This document shows positions 15,319 through 23,826 of a stretch of 64,000 bases of DNA, piece by piece (the first letter of the stretch is position 1; every line of letters starts with the position of its first letter). Below the pieces are notes generated by a model. It had not been told where the DNA came from. It did not search any database and was given only the letters and a program-made list of their open reading frames with translations. The stretch is from Sphingomonas sp. PP-CE-3A-406 (GTDB taxonomy: Bacteria > Pseudomonadota > Alphaproteobacteria > Sphingomonadales > Sphingomonadaceae): contig NZ_RCWY01000001.1 in assembly GCF_003688625.1 (NCBI RefSeq), forward strand, positions 434,001 through 498,000, given 5' to 3'. The position numbers were made by a program, and so were the translations under genes.

Positions 15319-17550
15319 TTATACGAGTTCGAAGCTCTGTTTCTCGCCGGCGACCGAACTCGTCGCGACCCAGAGGTCGAACATACCAGGCTCGATCACC
15401 CAGTCGCCGTCGCCCCAGAAGCGGAGGTCTTCGCGCTTCAAGGTCAGCGTCACGCGTTTCGATGCGCCCGGTGCCAGCGATACGCGCGCGAATCCCTTGA
15501 GTTCGCGGACCGGCCGCGTGCGGCTGGCGACGCGGTCGTGGATGTAGAGCTGCACGACTTCGTCGCCGGCCCGCGCGCCGGTGTTGGTGACGGTGGCGGT
15601 GACGGCGAGCGTGTCGGTCATCTGCGCCGGGACGACGACGTTCGAGACCGAAAAGCTGGTGTAGCTCAGGCCGTACCCGAACGGGTAGAGCGCTTCGTTC
15701 TTCGTCTCGCGGTAGCGCGATTTGTATTCCTGGCTGCCCGTATCCGGGGCCGGGCGACCGGTGTTCTTGTGGTTGTAGAAATAGGGTTCCTGGCCGCTCT
15801 CGTTGGGGAAGCTCGCGGACAGCTTGGCGGACGGGTTGACGTCGCCGAACAGCACGTCGGCGATCGCGTTGCCGCTTTCGGACCCGAGAAACCACGTCGC
15901 CAGGATCGCCGGCGCATCCTTGACGGCACCGTGCAAGGCGAGCGCGCGGCCGTGGCGGAGCAGCACGATGACCGGCTTGCCCGTCGCCGCGACGGCTTCG
16001 GCGAGCGCCATCTGCGGGGCAGGGATCGTGATCTCGGTGCGCGATTGCGCTTCGCCCGACATGAGCTGCGATTCGCCGACCGCGAGCAGGACGATATCCG
16101 CAGCGTTCGCAGCGGCGACCGCTGTCGCGATCCCGCCGGGCAGGGGGGCTTCGATCTCGGAGCCCTGCGCCGTCGTCACGGTCAGCCCGCGTGCGCGAAG
16201 TCCTTGCGCGATCGAGACGTTGAGCTTTTCGTCGGCCATGAACGCCCAGGTGCCGACGACGTTCTTGCGATCCTCCGCGAACGGGCCAATCAAGGCGATC
16301 CGCCCTGGGTTCTTCTTCAAGGGCAGCAGGTCGCCGTCGTTCTTCAGCAGCACGATCGACCGCGCGCCGGCCTCCCGGCTGAGCTTGAGCATGGCGGGGG
16401 TCGAGACGCTGGTGCGTTCGGCCTTCCTGCTGACCGAGCGATAGGGGTTGTCGAACAACCCGATCGCATCCTTCAGGTGGAGCACGCGGCGCACGCCTTC
16501 GTCGAGCCGCGCGAGCGGGACTTCGCCCTTCTCGACGAGGTCGGGCAGCCACAGATTGAACAGGTTGGACTGCATGGCCATGTCCATCCCGGCCATGAAC
16601 GCCTTCTTCGCAGCGTCGCGGCCGTCCTTGGCATAGCCGTGCGCGATCAGTTCCTCGTCCGCGGTATAGTCGCCGACGACCATGCCGCGGAACCGCCACT
16701 CGCCGCGCAGGAGGTCGGTCATCAGCCAGTGATTGCCGCTGGAAGGAACGCCGTCGATATCGTTGAACGCGCTCATCAACGTCGCGACGCCTGCGTCGAC
16801 CGCAGCCTTGAACGGCGCGAGATGGACCTCGTGCAGCGTGGCGGGCGATATCTCGGTGAAATTGTAATCCTGGCCACCCGAGACCGCGCCATATGCGGCG
16901 AAATGCTTGGCGCAGGCCGCGACGCGGGTCGGATCGCGAAGGTCGTCCCCCTGGAAACCGCGCACGCGTGCCTTGGCCAGCTGGATGCCCAGATACGGGT
17001 CTTCGCCGGACCCTTCCGCGACGCGACCCCAACGGTGGTCTCGCGCGACATCGACCATCGGCGCAAACGTCCAGTGAATGCCGAGCGCGGTGGTTTCGAG
17101 TGCCGCAGCGCGCGCGGTGCGCTCGGCTAAGTCGGGATCGAACGCGCAGGCCTCGGCGATCGGCAGCGGGTAGGCGGTACGCAGGCCGTGGATCACGTCG
17201 CCTGCGAAGATCAGCGGAATCCTAAGCCGGGTGGCCATCGCCGCATCCTGCGCGGCCTTCGCGCCGGTATAGCCGACGCCGTTGAACAGCATGCCGATCT
17301 GGCCGGTCTTGATCCGGGCGATCTGCTCCGCCGCGCCGCCGGTCGCGAGACCGGGATTGAACGGCACGCCGATCGGGCGGATCTGATCGGAGAAGCAGCT
17401 GAGTTGGCCCGCCTTTTCGGCCGGGGTCATCCTGGCGATCAGACTCTCGATCCGGTCGTTCTGCGCGAATGCGGCGGTCGAGCCGAGCGAGAGGCCAGCG
17501 ATGGCCGCGCCGCCGGTCAGTATCTGGCGGCGATCTAGAATGGGCGACAT
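15319..17550 (-). CDS. bglX: Glycoside hydrolase family 3 beta-glucosidase, secreted
   Basis: 743-residue exported enzyme that releases beta-linked glucose or xylose from oligosaccharides in the periplasm. The N-terminus (DRRQILTGGAAIAGLSLG) is a twin-arginine-like or Sec signal. The GH3 N-domain contains GSGEDPYLGIQLAKARVRG and CAKHFAAYG; the nucleophile Asp is about residue 294 in MVVGDYTADEELIAHG, where most homologues have SD(W/Y). A GH3 C-domain and a fibronectin-III-like C-terminal domain (VTNTGARAGDEVVQLY) follow. It is monocistronic between modC and htpG. Exact sugar specificity cannot be read. Confidence 0.93.
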   Translation of the reverse strand: MSPILDRRQILTGGAAIAGLSLGSTAAFAQNDRIESLIARMTPAEKAGQLSCFSDQIRPIGVPFNPGLATGGAAEQIARIKTGQIGMLFNGVGYTGAKAAQDAAMATRLRIPLIFAGDVIHGLRTAYPLPIAEACAFDPDLAERTARAAALETTALGIHWTFAPMVDVARDHRWGRVAEGSGEDPYLGIQLAKARVRGFQGDDLRDPTRVAACAKHFAAYGAVSGGQDYNFTEISPATLHEVHLAPFKAAVDAGVATLMSAFNDIDGVPSSGNHWLMTDLLRGEWRFRGMVVGDYTADEELIAHGYAKDGRDAAKKAFMAGMDMAMQSNLFNLWLPDLVEKGEVPLARLDEGVRRVLHLKDAIGLFDNPYRSVSRKAERTSVSTPAMLKLSREAGARSIVLLKNDGDLLPLKKNPGRIALIGPFAEDRKNVVGTWAFMADEKLNVSIAQGLRARGLTVTTAQGSEIEAPLPGGIATAVAAANAADIVLLAVGESQLMSGEAQSRTEITIPAPQMALAEAVAATGKPVIVLLRHGRALALHGAVKDAPAILATWFLGSESGNAIADVLFGDVNPSAKLSASFPNESGQEPYFYNHKNTGRPAPDTGSQEYKSRYRETKNEALYPFGYGLSYTSFSVSNVVVPAQMTDTLAVTATVTNTGARAGDEVVQLYIHDRVASRTRPVRELKGFARVSLAPGASKRVTLTLKREDLRFWGDGDWVIEPGMFDLWVATSSVAGEKQSFELV

Positions 17551-17584
17551 GTCCTGCTCCTCAGTCTTTGAAGCGGACTAGTCG

Positions 17585-17624
17585 CTCGACCACGGTTCCG
17601 CAAATCCGCGGAACCGTGGTCGAG
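17585..17624 (-). terminator. Strong hairpin terminator of htpG
   Basis: Perfect 17-bp inverted repeat: CTCGACCACGGTTCCGC (17585-17601), six-base loop, complement at 17608-17624. It begins six bases after the htpG stop on the minus strand and precedes the GH3 gene start by about 35 bases. Confidence 0.75.
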
Positions 17625-17629
17625 GTCGC

Positions 17630-19549
17630 TCAACCCAACGCGCGCGTGAACAGCCGCGACAGGCGGGCGGAGAAGGCGCGGGCGTCGAGCGGGCGCTCGC
17701 CATCGGCGATCTGCGCTTCGTCGAACAGCAGGTGCGCGGCATCCTCGCGCAGCGCGGTCTCGTCCTCGCCGAGCGCGGCCAGCTTGGCGATCAGCGCAGA
17801 GCGCGGGTTGATCTCCAGCACCGGCTTGGCGGCAGGCATAGCCTGACCGCTTGCGGCGAGGATCCGCTCGAGCTGACGGTCCATGCCGCTATCGGCCGCG
17901 ACGAGGCAGACCGCACTGTCGGTCAGACGCTCCGACGCGCGGACCTCCGAGACCGCATCGGCGAGCGTCGTCTTCACGAACGCGATGAAGTCCGCGACTT
18001 GCGGCGTGGTGTCGGCCGTCGGTGCTTCGGCGCCGTCGACCAGCGGGATCAGGCCGAGATCGGCGGCGCCCTGCGTGACCGACTTGAACGGCTTGCCGTC
18101 GTGATCGATACCCGCGGTCACCCAGAAGCCGTCGACCGAGTCCGGCAGCAACAGCACTTCGATCCCACGCGCGCGGAACCCTTCGAGCTGCGGCGAGGCT
18201 TCGAGCCGGTCGAGATCGGTACCGACCGCATAATAGATCGCAGTCTGGTTGTCCTTCATCGCCGCCACGTAATCGGCGACAGAACGCCATGCGCCGGCCG
18301 ACGTCGTGGTCTTGAACCGTGCGAGTTTCAGCAGCGCCTCGCGCCGTTCGAAATCCTCGTACAGCCCTTCCTTCAGAACCGCGCCGAAATTCTCCCAGAT
18401 CTTCGCATAGGCATCCGCATCGCGGGTCGCGAGCTTGTCGAATTCGCCGAGCACGCGGCCGGTGACGCCCTTGCGGATCGCGGCGAGCATCGGGCTCTCC
18501 TGGATCATCTCGCGCGAGACGTTGAGCGGCAGGTCTGACGAATCCACCAGCCCGCGCATGAAGCGGAGATAGCGCGGCAAAACCTCGGCGTCGTCGGTGA
18601 TGAAGACGCGCTTCACGTACAGCTTCATACGGCCGTTGCGGTCGGGATCGAACAGGTCGAACGGCTTTGCGCCGGGGACATAGGCGAGCACCGAATATTC
18701 GTGCAGCCCCTCCGCGCGGTAGTGCAGCGTCAGCGCGGGCTCGTCGAACTGGCCGGAGACGCTGCGATAGAAATCGGCATAGTCCTCCGTGCTGATCTCG
18801 GACTTCGGCTTGGTCCAGAGCGCGGCGCCGTCGGCGATCTCGACCGGCTCGGCGTCGGGCGTTTCGCGGAGCGTGATGGGGACGGGGACATGGCCCGACT
18901 GGTCCTTGATCAGCCGTTCGACGGTGTAGCGCTCGGTGTAGGACGTGGCGTCGTCAAGCAGGTGCAGCACGACGCGCGTACCGCGGACGGGCGCCTCGGC
19001 GGTGTCGATGGGCGCGATCGTGTAGGTGCCGAGGCCATCCGACGACCAGACCGACGCGGTGTCCGCGCCAGCACGCCGCGAGACGACGTCGACCTTCGAG
19101 GCGACCATGAACGCCGAGTAGAAGCCGACGCCGAACTGGCCGATCAGTTGCGCGCCCTCCGACCCGGACGATGCGGCGATCCGGTCCATGAACGCCTTGG
19201 TGCCCGATCGCGCGATCGTGCCAAGCGCTTCGGCCATGTCGTCGGCGGTCATGCCGATGCCGTTGTCCTCGATCGTCAGCGTCTTCGCGTCGGGATCGAG
19301 CGTGATCGCGATCTGCGTACGGGCTTCGTTCCCGACCGGGTCCGGGCCAAGCAGATCCGGCGCGCTCAACGCCTCGTAACGCAGCTTCTCGCACGCATCG
19401 GCGGCGTTCGAGATCAGCTCGCGCAAGAACACGGTCTTATCCGAATAGACCGAATGCACCATCATGTGCAGCAACCGCGAGACGTCGGCCTCGAACGCGT
19501 GGGTCTCCGCGGGCTGCATCTCGGCGGCTTGGACGGTTTCGTTGGTCAT
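17630..19549 (-). CDS. htpG: Hsp90-family chaperone HtpG
   Basis: 639-residue ATP-dependent cytosolic chaperone that folds and remodels client proteins. The N-terminal GHKL ATPase shows SNAADACEKLRYEA, DNGIGMTADDM and GQFGVGFYSAFMVA. The middle domain has the FITDDAEVLPRYLRFMRGLVDSSDLPLNVSRE block (quoted in part: RFMRGLVDSSDLPLNVSRE), with the C-terminal dimerisation part after it. It is monocistronic with a strong terminator behind it and a possible heat-shock promoter in front. Confidence 0.97.
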   Translation of the reverse strand: MTNETVQAAEMQPAETHAFEADVSRLLHMMVHSVYSDKTVFLRELISNAADACEKLRYEALSAPDLLGPDPVGNEARTQIAITLDPDAKTLTIEDNGIGMTADDMAEALGTIARSGTKAFMDRIAASSGSEGAQLIGQFGVGFYSAFMVASKVDVVSRRAGADTASVWSSDGLGTYTIAPIDTAEAPVRGTRVVLHLLDDATSYTERYTVERLIKDQSGHVPVPITLRETPDAEPVEIADGAALWTKPKSEISTEDYADFYRSVSGQFDEPALTLHYRAEGLHEYSVLAYVPGAKPFDLFDPDRNGRMKLYVKRVFITDDAEVLPRYLRFMRGLVDSSDLPLNVSREMIQESPMLAAIRKGVTGRVLGEFDKLATRDADAYAKIWENFGAVLKEGLYEDFERREALLKLARFKTTTSAGAWRSVADYVAAMKDNQTAIYYAVGTDLDRLEASPQLEGFRARGIEVLLLPDSVDGFWVTAGIDHDGKPFKSVTQGAADLGLIPLVDGAEAPTADTTPQVADFIAFVKTTLADAVSEVRASERLTDSAVCLVAADSGMDRQLERILAASGQAMPAAKPVLEINPRSALIAKLAALGEDETALREDAAHLLFDEAQIADGERPLDARAFSARLSRLFTRALG

Positions 19550-19599
19550 GGGCTGTTACGGCTCTCTTTTGGATAATGACGTTGGTAATGACGGTCAGG

Positions 19600-19628
19600 A
19601 ATTGGCCGGCTCGTAGGGTAAATTCAAG
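19600..19628 (-). promoter_or_regulatory. Candidate RpoH (sigma-32) promoter of htpG
   Basis: On the minus strand CTTGAA (19628-19623) and CCAATT (19605-19600) are separated by 17 bases, about 50 bases upstream of the htpG ATG. CTTGAA is the classical heat-shock -35 element in alphaproteobacteria; the -10 match is looser. Heat induction of htpG is well known in the family. Confidence 0.4.
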
Positions 19629-19729
19629 AGCCGGGTGCCGCCGGACAGCGTGCGCCGGGCCTGCCGATGTTGCGTCGGCCTCGCTTGGCGGTTAGCGGGC
19701 CCCGATCAGTCGCTATAGGAATCACCGAC

Positions 19730-20407
19730 ATGCGCCGTTTTCTCATGGGATTGGCGGGGGTGTTGAGCCTCACGACAACGGTCTGGGCGCAACCCGCGTC
19801 GCGCGCCACGCCGGCCGCAAAGCCGGGGATCGTGCGGGTTCGCCTCGTCACCTCGGAGGGCCCGATCCTGCTCGCGCTCGACACGCGGCATGCGCCCAAG
19901 ACGACGCAGAATTTCCTCGAATACGTCGATGACGGACGCTTCGACGGGACCGATTTCTACCGTGCGAGCCGGCAGAAGTCGTCGCCGAAGACGGGCTTCA
20001 TCCAGGCGGGGATCCGTACCGATGCGCGGCGCATCCTGCCGCCGTTTCCACTCGAGACGACCGCACAGACCGGGATCAAGCATCTTGACGCGACGATCTC
20101 GATGGCGAGGGGCATGAATCCGGCCTCGGCGGGGGGTAATTTCTTCATCACCGTCGGCCCGGCACCGGCGATGGACGCGCGCGCGGGTTATCCCGGCTAT
20201 GCGGCGTTCGGGCATGTCGTTGCCGGGATGGACGTGGTGAAACGGATCCTCGCCAAACCGACCGGCGGCGGGATGGATGCGTTCAAGGACCAGATGATCC
20301 TGAAGCGCGTGGCGCTGGTCAGCGCGCGACGGCTCGACGGCGTGGCGAAGCCGACCGGATTGCCGAAGGCGTGGTTGATCAAAACGGGACCTGGCCGGGT
20401 GAAGTGA
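19730..20407 (+). CDS. Secreted cyclophilin-type peptidyl-prolyl cis-trans isomerase
   Basis: 225-residue protein with a signal peptide (MRRFLMGLAGVLSLTTTVWA) and a cyclophilin domain. It begins VRLVTSEGPILLALDTRHAP and TTQNFLEYVDDGRFDGTDFY, with a family-typical SAGGNFFITVGPAP block and FGHVVAGMDVV near the end. It would speed proline isomerisation of envelope proteins in the periplasm. AGGA lies ten bases before the chosen ATG. Downstream it converges on the FAD dehydrogenase, with a 24-bp dyad repeat between them. Confidence 0.92.
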   Translation: MRRFLMGLAGVLSLTTTVWAQPASRATPAAKPGIVRVRLVTSEGPILLALDTRHAPKTTQNFLEYVDDGRFDGTDFYRASRQKSSPKTGFIQAGIRTDARRILPPFPLETTAQTGIKHLDATISMARGMNPASAGGNFFITVGPAPAMDARAGYPGYAAFGHVVAGMDVVKRILAKPTGGGMDAFKDQMILKRVALVSARRLDGVAKPTGLPKAWLIKTGPGRVK

Positions 20408-20457
20408 CTTCGCCGCCATTCCGGGCTGGTTCTGCGCCCATACGGGCGAGCACGTCC

Positions 20458-20562
20458 ACCACCCCGGCGAAGGCCGGGGCCCAATTGGAACGGTCCCGGT
20501 AACGGAGGATCGTCCTTTGTCATCGACGTCCCCCATTAGGCCCCGGCCTTCGCCGGGGTGGT
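20458..20562. repeat. Bipartite dyad repeat (copy 2), perfect 24-bp arms
   Basis: ACCACCCCGGCGAAGGCCGG plus GGCC (20458-20481) is repeated as an exact inverted copy at 20539-20562, separated by 57 variable bases. Each arm is itself a small hairpin (CCCCGGC-GAA-GGCCGGGG). It lies between convergent genes and so is placed to end both transcripts. Confidence 0.85.
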
Positions 20563-20584
20563 ATTCTAGCGCTCGTTTCGGGCG

Positions 20585-22201
20585 TCAGGCAGTGAGGCTG
20601 AGCGCGACCGCTTCCGCGACCTTGATACCGTCGACGGCCGCGGAAAGAATACCCCCCGCATAGCCGGCGCCTTCGCCCGCTGGGAACAATCCTGTCGTAT
20701 TCAGGCTGACGAAATCGTCGCCGCGCGTGATCCTCACCGGCGAAGATGTGCGCGTCTCGACTCCCGTCAGCACCGCGTCGGGATGATCGTATCCGGGGAT
20801 CTCGCGGCCGAACGCGGGCAACGCCTCGCGCAACGCCGTGATCGCGAACTCGGGCAGGCACTCGGACAGGTCGGTCATGTGAACGCCCGGCTTGTACGAC
20901 GGGATCACCGTTCCGAGCGCGGTCGAGGCGCGGCCTGCGAGCAGGTCGCCGATGCGTTGCGCAGGTGCCTTGTAGTTCGAGCCGCCCGCGACATAGGCGC
21001 GCGATTCCCAGTGGCGCTGCAGTTCGATCCCGGCGAGCGGGTGGCCGGGATAGTCGCGCTCGGGGTCGATGCCGATGACGATGCCGGAGTTCGCGTTGCG
21101 TTCGTTGCGCGAATATTGGCTCATGCCGTTGGTCGCGACGCGGCCTTCTTCGGAGGTCGCGGCGACGACGGTGCCGCCGGGGCACATGCAGAAGCTATAC
21201 ACCGTGCGGCCGTTCTTGCAGTGGTGCGACAGGCTGTACGCCGCCGCGCCGAGATCGGGATGGCCGGCGCACGGCCCGAACCGGGCTTCGTCGATCCACG
21301 ACTGCGGATGCTCGATGCGGACGCCGATCGAGAACGGCTTGGCCTCGACGTGGACGCCCTTCGCGTGGAGCATCTCGAACGTGTCGCGCGCGCTGTGGCC
21401 GACCGCGAAGACGACGTGGTTCGCTTCGAGATAGTCGCCGGTGCTCAGGTGAAGGCCGCGGAGTTGGCGCGCGCCGGCTTCCTCGACGATGTCGAGACCA
21501 TCGACGCGGGTCGAGAAGCGGTATTCGCCGCCGAGTGCCTCGATCGTCTCGCGCATGCTCTCGACCATCGTGACGAGGCGGAAGGTGCCGATGTGCGGGT
21601 GCGCCTCGGTGAGGATTTCAGGCGGTGCGCCGGCTTTGACGAACTCGGTCAGGACTTTGCGGCCGAGATGACGCGGGTCCTTGATCTGGCTCCAGAGCTT
21701 GCCGTCGGAGAAGGTGCCGGCGCCGCCTTCGCCGAACTGGACGTTGGATTCGGGGTTGAGCACGCTCTTGCGCCAGAGGCCCCACGTGTCCTTGGTGCGC
21801 TCGCGGACGACCTTGCCGCGATCGAGGATGATCGGGCGGAAGCCCATCTGCGCGAGGATCAGGCCGGCGAACAACCCGCACGGGCCTGCGCCGACGACCA
21901 CCGGGCGGGGGCCGGTGTAGCTTGGCCCGCCCTTGGTGACGAAGCGGTAGCCGGTGTCGGGCGTGCGCTGGACGTGGCGATCCTTGCGGAAGCGCGTGAG
22001 GACGGTGTCCTCGTTCTTCAGCGTGACGTCGACCGAATAGACGAGCTGGATGTCCATCTTGTCGCGCGCATCGTGCGCGCGACGCGCCACGGTGTAGCGG
22101 ATCAGGTCGCGCGGGGTGACGCGCAGGCGGTCGCGGATCGCGGCGGGGAGCGCTTCGTCGGCGTGGTTGAGCGGCAGCTTGAGATCGGTAATGCGGAGCA
22201 T
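20585..22201 (-). CDS. FAD-dependent dehydrogenase (COG2509-like)
   Basis: 538-residue flavoprotein. The FAD-binding dinucleotide fold is at VVVGAGPCGLFAGLILAQMG (about residues 100-120), preceded by a 90-residue N-terminal domain (LRITDLKLPLNHADEALPAA). FGEGGAGTFSDGKL and a C-terminal FPAGEGAGYAGGILSAA segment mark the conserved uncharacterised dehydrogenase family. The start at 22201 is the point where the family begins and lies 60 bases from divergently read cobO. The substrate is unknown. Proximity to the cobalamin genes is suggestive, since corrinoid adenosylation needs a flavin reductase, but homologues occur in many unrelated contexts. Confidence 0.82.
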   Translation of the reverse strand: MLRITDLKLPLNHADEALPAAIRDRLRVTPRDLIRYTVARRAHDARDKMDIQLVYSVDVTLKNEDTVLTRFRKDRHVQRTPDTGYRFVTKGGPSYTGPRPVVVGAGPCGLFAGLILAQMGFRPIILDRGKVVRERTKDTWGLWRKSVLNPESNVQFGEGGAGTFSDGKLWSQIKDPRHLGRKVLTEFVKAGAPPEILTEAHPHIGTFRLVTMVESMRETIEALGGEYRFSTRVDGLDIVEEAGARQLRGLHLSTGDYLEANHVVFAVGHSARDTFEMLHAKGVHVEAKPFSIGVRIEHPQSWIDEARFGPCAGHPDLGAAAYSLSHHCKNGRTVYSFCMCPGGTVVAATSEEGRVATNGMSQYSRNERNANSGIVIGIDPERDYPGHPLAGIELQRHWESRAYVAGGSNYKAPAQRIGDLLAGRASTALGTVIPSYKPGVHMTDLSECLPEFAITALREALPAFGREIPGYDHPDAVLTGVETRTSSPVRITRGDDFVSLNTTGLFPAGEGAGYAGGILSAAVDGIKVAEAVALSLTA

Positions 22202-22261
22202 GTCGGTCGCTCTAGCGCCGCGCGGCGCGATCCGCCATCGGGAGGACGAGAGGACTTGATC

Positions 22262-22861
22262 ATGCGGACCGACGAAGAACAGAATGCCAAGAGCGCCAAG
22301 CGCAAGGAGGTCCAGGACCGGATCGTCGCGAGCAAGACGATCGAGAAGGGGCTGGTCATCGTCCACACCGGCAAGGGCAAGGGCAAGTCGACCGCCGCGT
22401 TCGGCATGGCGGTGCGGATGATCGGGCATGGGCGGAAAGTCGGCGTGGTGCAGTTCGTCAAGGGCGCGATGACGACCGGCGAGAAGGCGATCTTCGACGC
22501 GTTCCCCGCGCTGTGCGAGTTCAAGCCGATGGGGGAGGGGTTCACCTGGGACACGCAGGACCGCGCACGCGATATCGCGGTGGCGCGTGAGGCGTGGGAC
22601 GAGGTGAAGCGGATGATCGCAGACCCGTCCTACGCGATGGTGGTCGCTGACGAGCTGAACATCGTGCTGCGGTACGAGTATCTGCCGGTCGACGAGGTTC
22701 TCGCCGTGTTGGCGGCGAAGCCCGAGATGACGCATGTCGTGGTGACTGGGCGGAACGCGCCGGATGCGCTGATCGAGATGGCGGATCTGGTGACGGAGAT
22801 GACGCAGGTGAAGCATCCGTTCCGGTCGGGGGTGAAGGCACAGGCGGGCGTGGAGTTTTAG
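22262..22861 (+). CDS. cobO: Corrinoid adenosyltransferase (CobO/BtuR type)
   Basis: 199-residue enzyme that transfers the 5'-deoxyadenosyl group of ATP to the reduced cobalt of cobyrinic diamide or other corrinoids. The N-terminus KGLVIVHTGKGKGKSTAAFG contains the P-loop GKGKGKST (about residues 37-44), and MVVADELNIVLRYEYL and VVVTGRNAPDALIEMADLVTEM (quoted in part: TGRNAPDALIEMADLVTEM) are family signatures. GAGAGGAC lies eight bases before the ATG. It is read away from the FAD dehydrogenase and is not itself behind the riboswitch, which lies downstream of it. Confidence 0.95.
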   Translation: MRTDEEQNAKSAKRKEVQDRIVASKTIEKGLVIVHTGKGKGKSTAAFGMAVRMIGHGRKVGVVQFVKGAMTTGEKAIFDAFPALCEFKPMGEGFTWDTQDRARDIAVAREAWDEVKRMIADPSYAMVVADELNIVLRYEYLPVDEVLAVLAAKPEMTHVVVTGRNAPDALIEMADLVTEMTQVKHPFRSGVKAQAGVEF

Positions 22862-22898
22862 GCGGCTTCGTATTCTACGGCCCGTTATGACCACCGTC

Positions 22899-22980
22899 CG
22901 TCATCCTGACAAAAGTCAGGACCCAGAGCCACGACGGCCGCCGCCCGTTACCCTGGGTCCTGACTTTCGTCAGGATGACG
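22899..22980. repeat. Bipartite dyad repeat (copy 3)
   Basis: Arm 22899-22926 contains TCCTGACAAAAGTCAGGA then CCCAG; arm 22953-22980 is its inverted copy with one mismatch in the mini-loop. The centre of 26 bases is unrelated. It starts about 40 bases after the cobO stop and probably serves as its terminator, insulating the riboswitch that follows. Confidence 0.8.
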
Positions 22981-23063
22981 GGCGGGCGGTTGAACTGCTG
23001 GTGAGACCGCCCAGCAGCGCATCGCCGTCTTGCGTCCCCCAACCCCCCCGCCTATCGCTGCCC

Positions 23064-23235
23064 CCGCGACAGGTTCCCCCGATGCTCACGCCGAGGGGGA
23101 TGAAAATGGGAACGGGAAACACCCGGCTGACCCTGCAACTGTACGCGGCGAGCCATCGTGCCTCATGCCATTGGGATGTTCCCGAGAAGGCGGCGCGGAC
23201 GGCGTTGACCCGCGAGCCAGGAGACCTGCCCGTCG
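23064..23235 (+). ncRNA. Cobalamin riboswitch (B12 element)
   Basis: The conserved parts of the adenosylcobalamin aptamer appear in order: AGGTTCCCCC paired to GGGGGATGAAAA, GGGAACGGGAAACACCCGG, then the B12 box core CTGCAACTGTACGCGGCGAGCC, GCCATTGG, GAGAAGG, and the closing GACCCGCGAGCCAGGAGACC TGCC. It precedes DUF1636, cobT, the phosphatase and cobS on the plus strand, so high adenosylcobalamin should lower their expression. About 180 bases of expression platform follow, containing GC-rich inverted segments. Confidence 0.93.
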
Positions 23236-23378
23236 CGGTCGTCTTTCGTCCGGCCAGGGTGCGCCGAACGGACGGGTAACACCCCGAGCGACGACATCGC
23301 TTCGCGTCGCGCGGAGGCTGGAGGCGTGCGCCTTTGGCCCTCGCGCGGTGCGGGACCGACTGTCCGAAGGGGTTTCTA

Positions 23379-23425
23379 TGCCAGGTTTACATCGTTCCGA
23401 GATCGTCCGGGAACGGACATGCTGA
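23379..23425 (+). CDS. Possible 15-codon leader peptide overlapping the DUF1636 start
   Basis: ATG 23379 (positions approximate within one base) opens MPGLHRSEIVRERTC and stops at a TGA that overlaps the DUF1636 ATG as ATGCTGA. It lies between the riboswitch and the first cob gene, with AAGGGG a few bases upstream. If translated, it could couple ribosome loading to the next gene. There is no homology evidence and chance is possible. Confidence 0.25.
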
Positions 23426-23826
23426 AGCCAGTCGAAGACGGCGTCGCGGTGGTCGCGTGCAATACGTGCCGCCATTCCACCGATGCGCGCGACGACGAGC
23501 ACGGTCAGCGCGGCGGTGCGCGGCTTGTCAGCGCGCTGAAGGCGGTCCAGGCGAGCGATCCCGCCTATGCCGACGTCGCGGTGCAGGAGATGCCGTGCCT
23601 GTTCGCCTGCCAGGATTTCTGCACGATCCATCTGCGCGCACCTGCCAAGGTCGGCTATGTCCTCGGCCGGTTCGAGCCGACCGAAGACGCCGCGCGCGCG
23701 ATCCTCGATTACGCGCGGCTCTACGGCGAGAGCGCGTTCGGGCAGGTGCCGTTCAAGCAATGGCCGCAGGGCGTGAAGGGTCATTTCATCACCCGCACGC
23801 CGCCCGCCGGGTTCGTCGTCGAATGA
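23419..23826 (+). CDS. DUF1636 cysteine-rich protein of cobalamin operons
   Basis: 135-residue protein with a thioredoxin-like, possibly [2Fe-2S]-binding cysteine set: CNTC at about residues 13-16, then CLFACQDFC in the middle. DUF1636 genes are often found in B12- or cobalt-related operons; the activity is unproven. It is the first gene after the cobalamin riboswitch. The ATG at 23419 follows GGGAACGGA closely, and its stop overlaps cobT as ATGA. A role in metal or electron supply for corrinoid reduction is conjecture. Confidence 0.82.
   Translation: MLKPVEDGVAVVACNTCRHSTDARDDEHGQRGGARLVSALKAVQASDPAYADVAVQEMPCLFACQDFCTIHLRAPAKVGYVLGRFEPTEDAARAILDYARLYGESAFGQVPFKQWPQGVKGHFITRTPPAGFVVE

Noticed and set aside
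20783..22861. A 692-codon plus-strand frame fused to cobO
   Set aside because: Its first 490 codons are antisense to the FAD dehydrogenase; cobO starts at 22262 with its own ribosome site.
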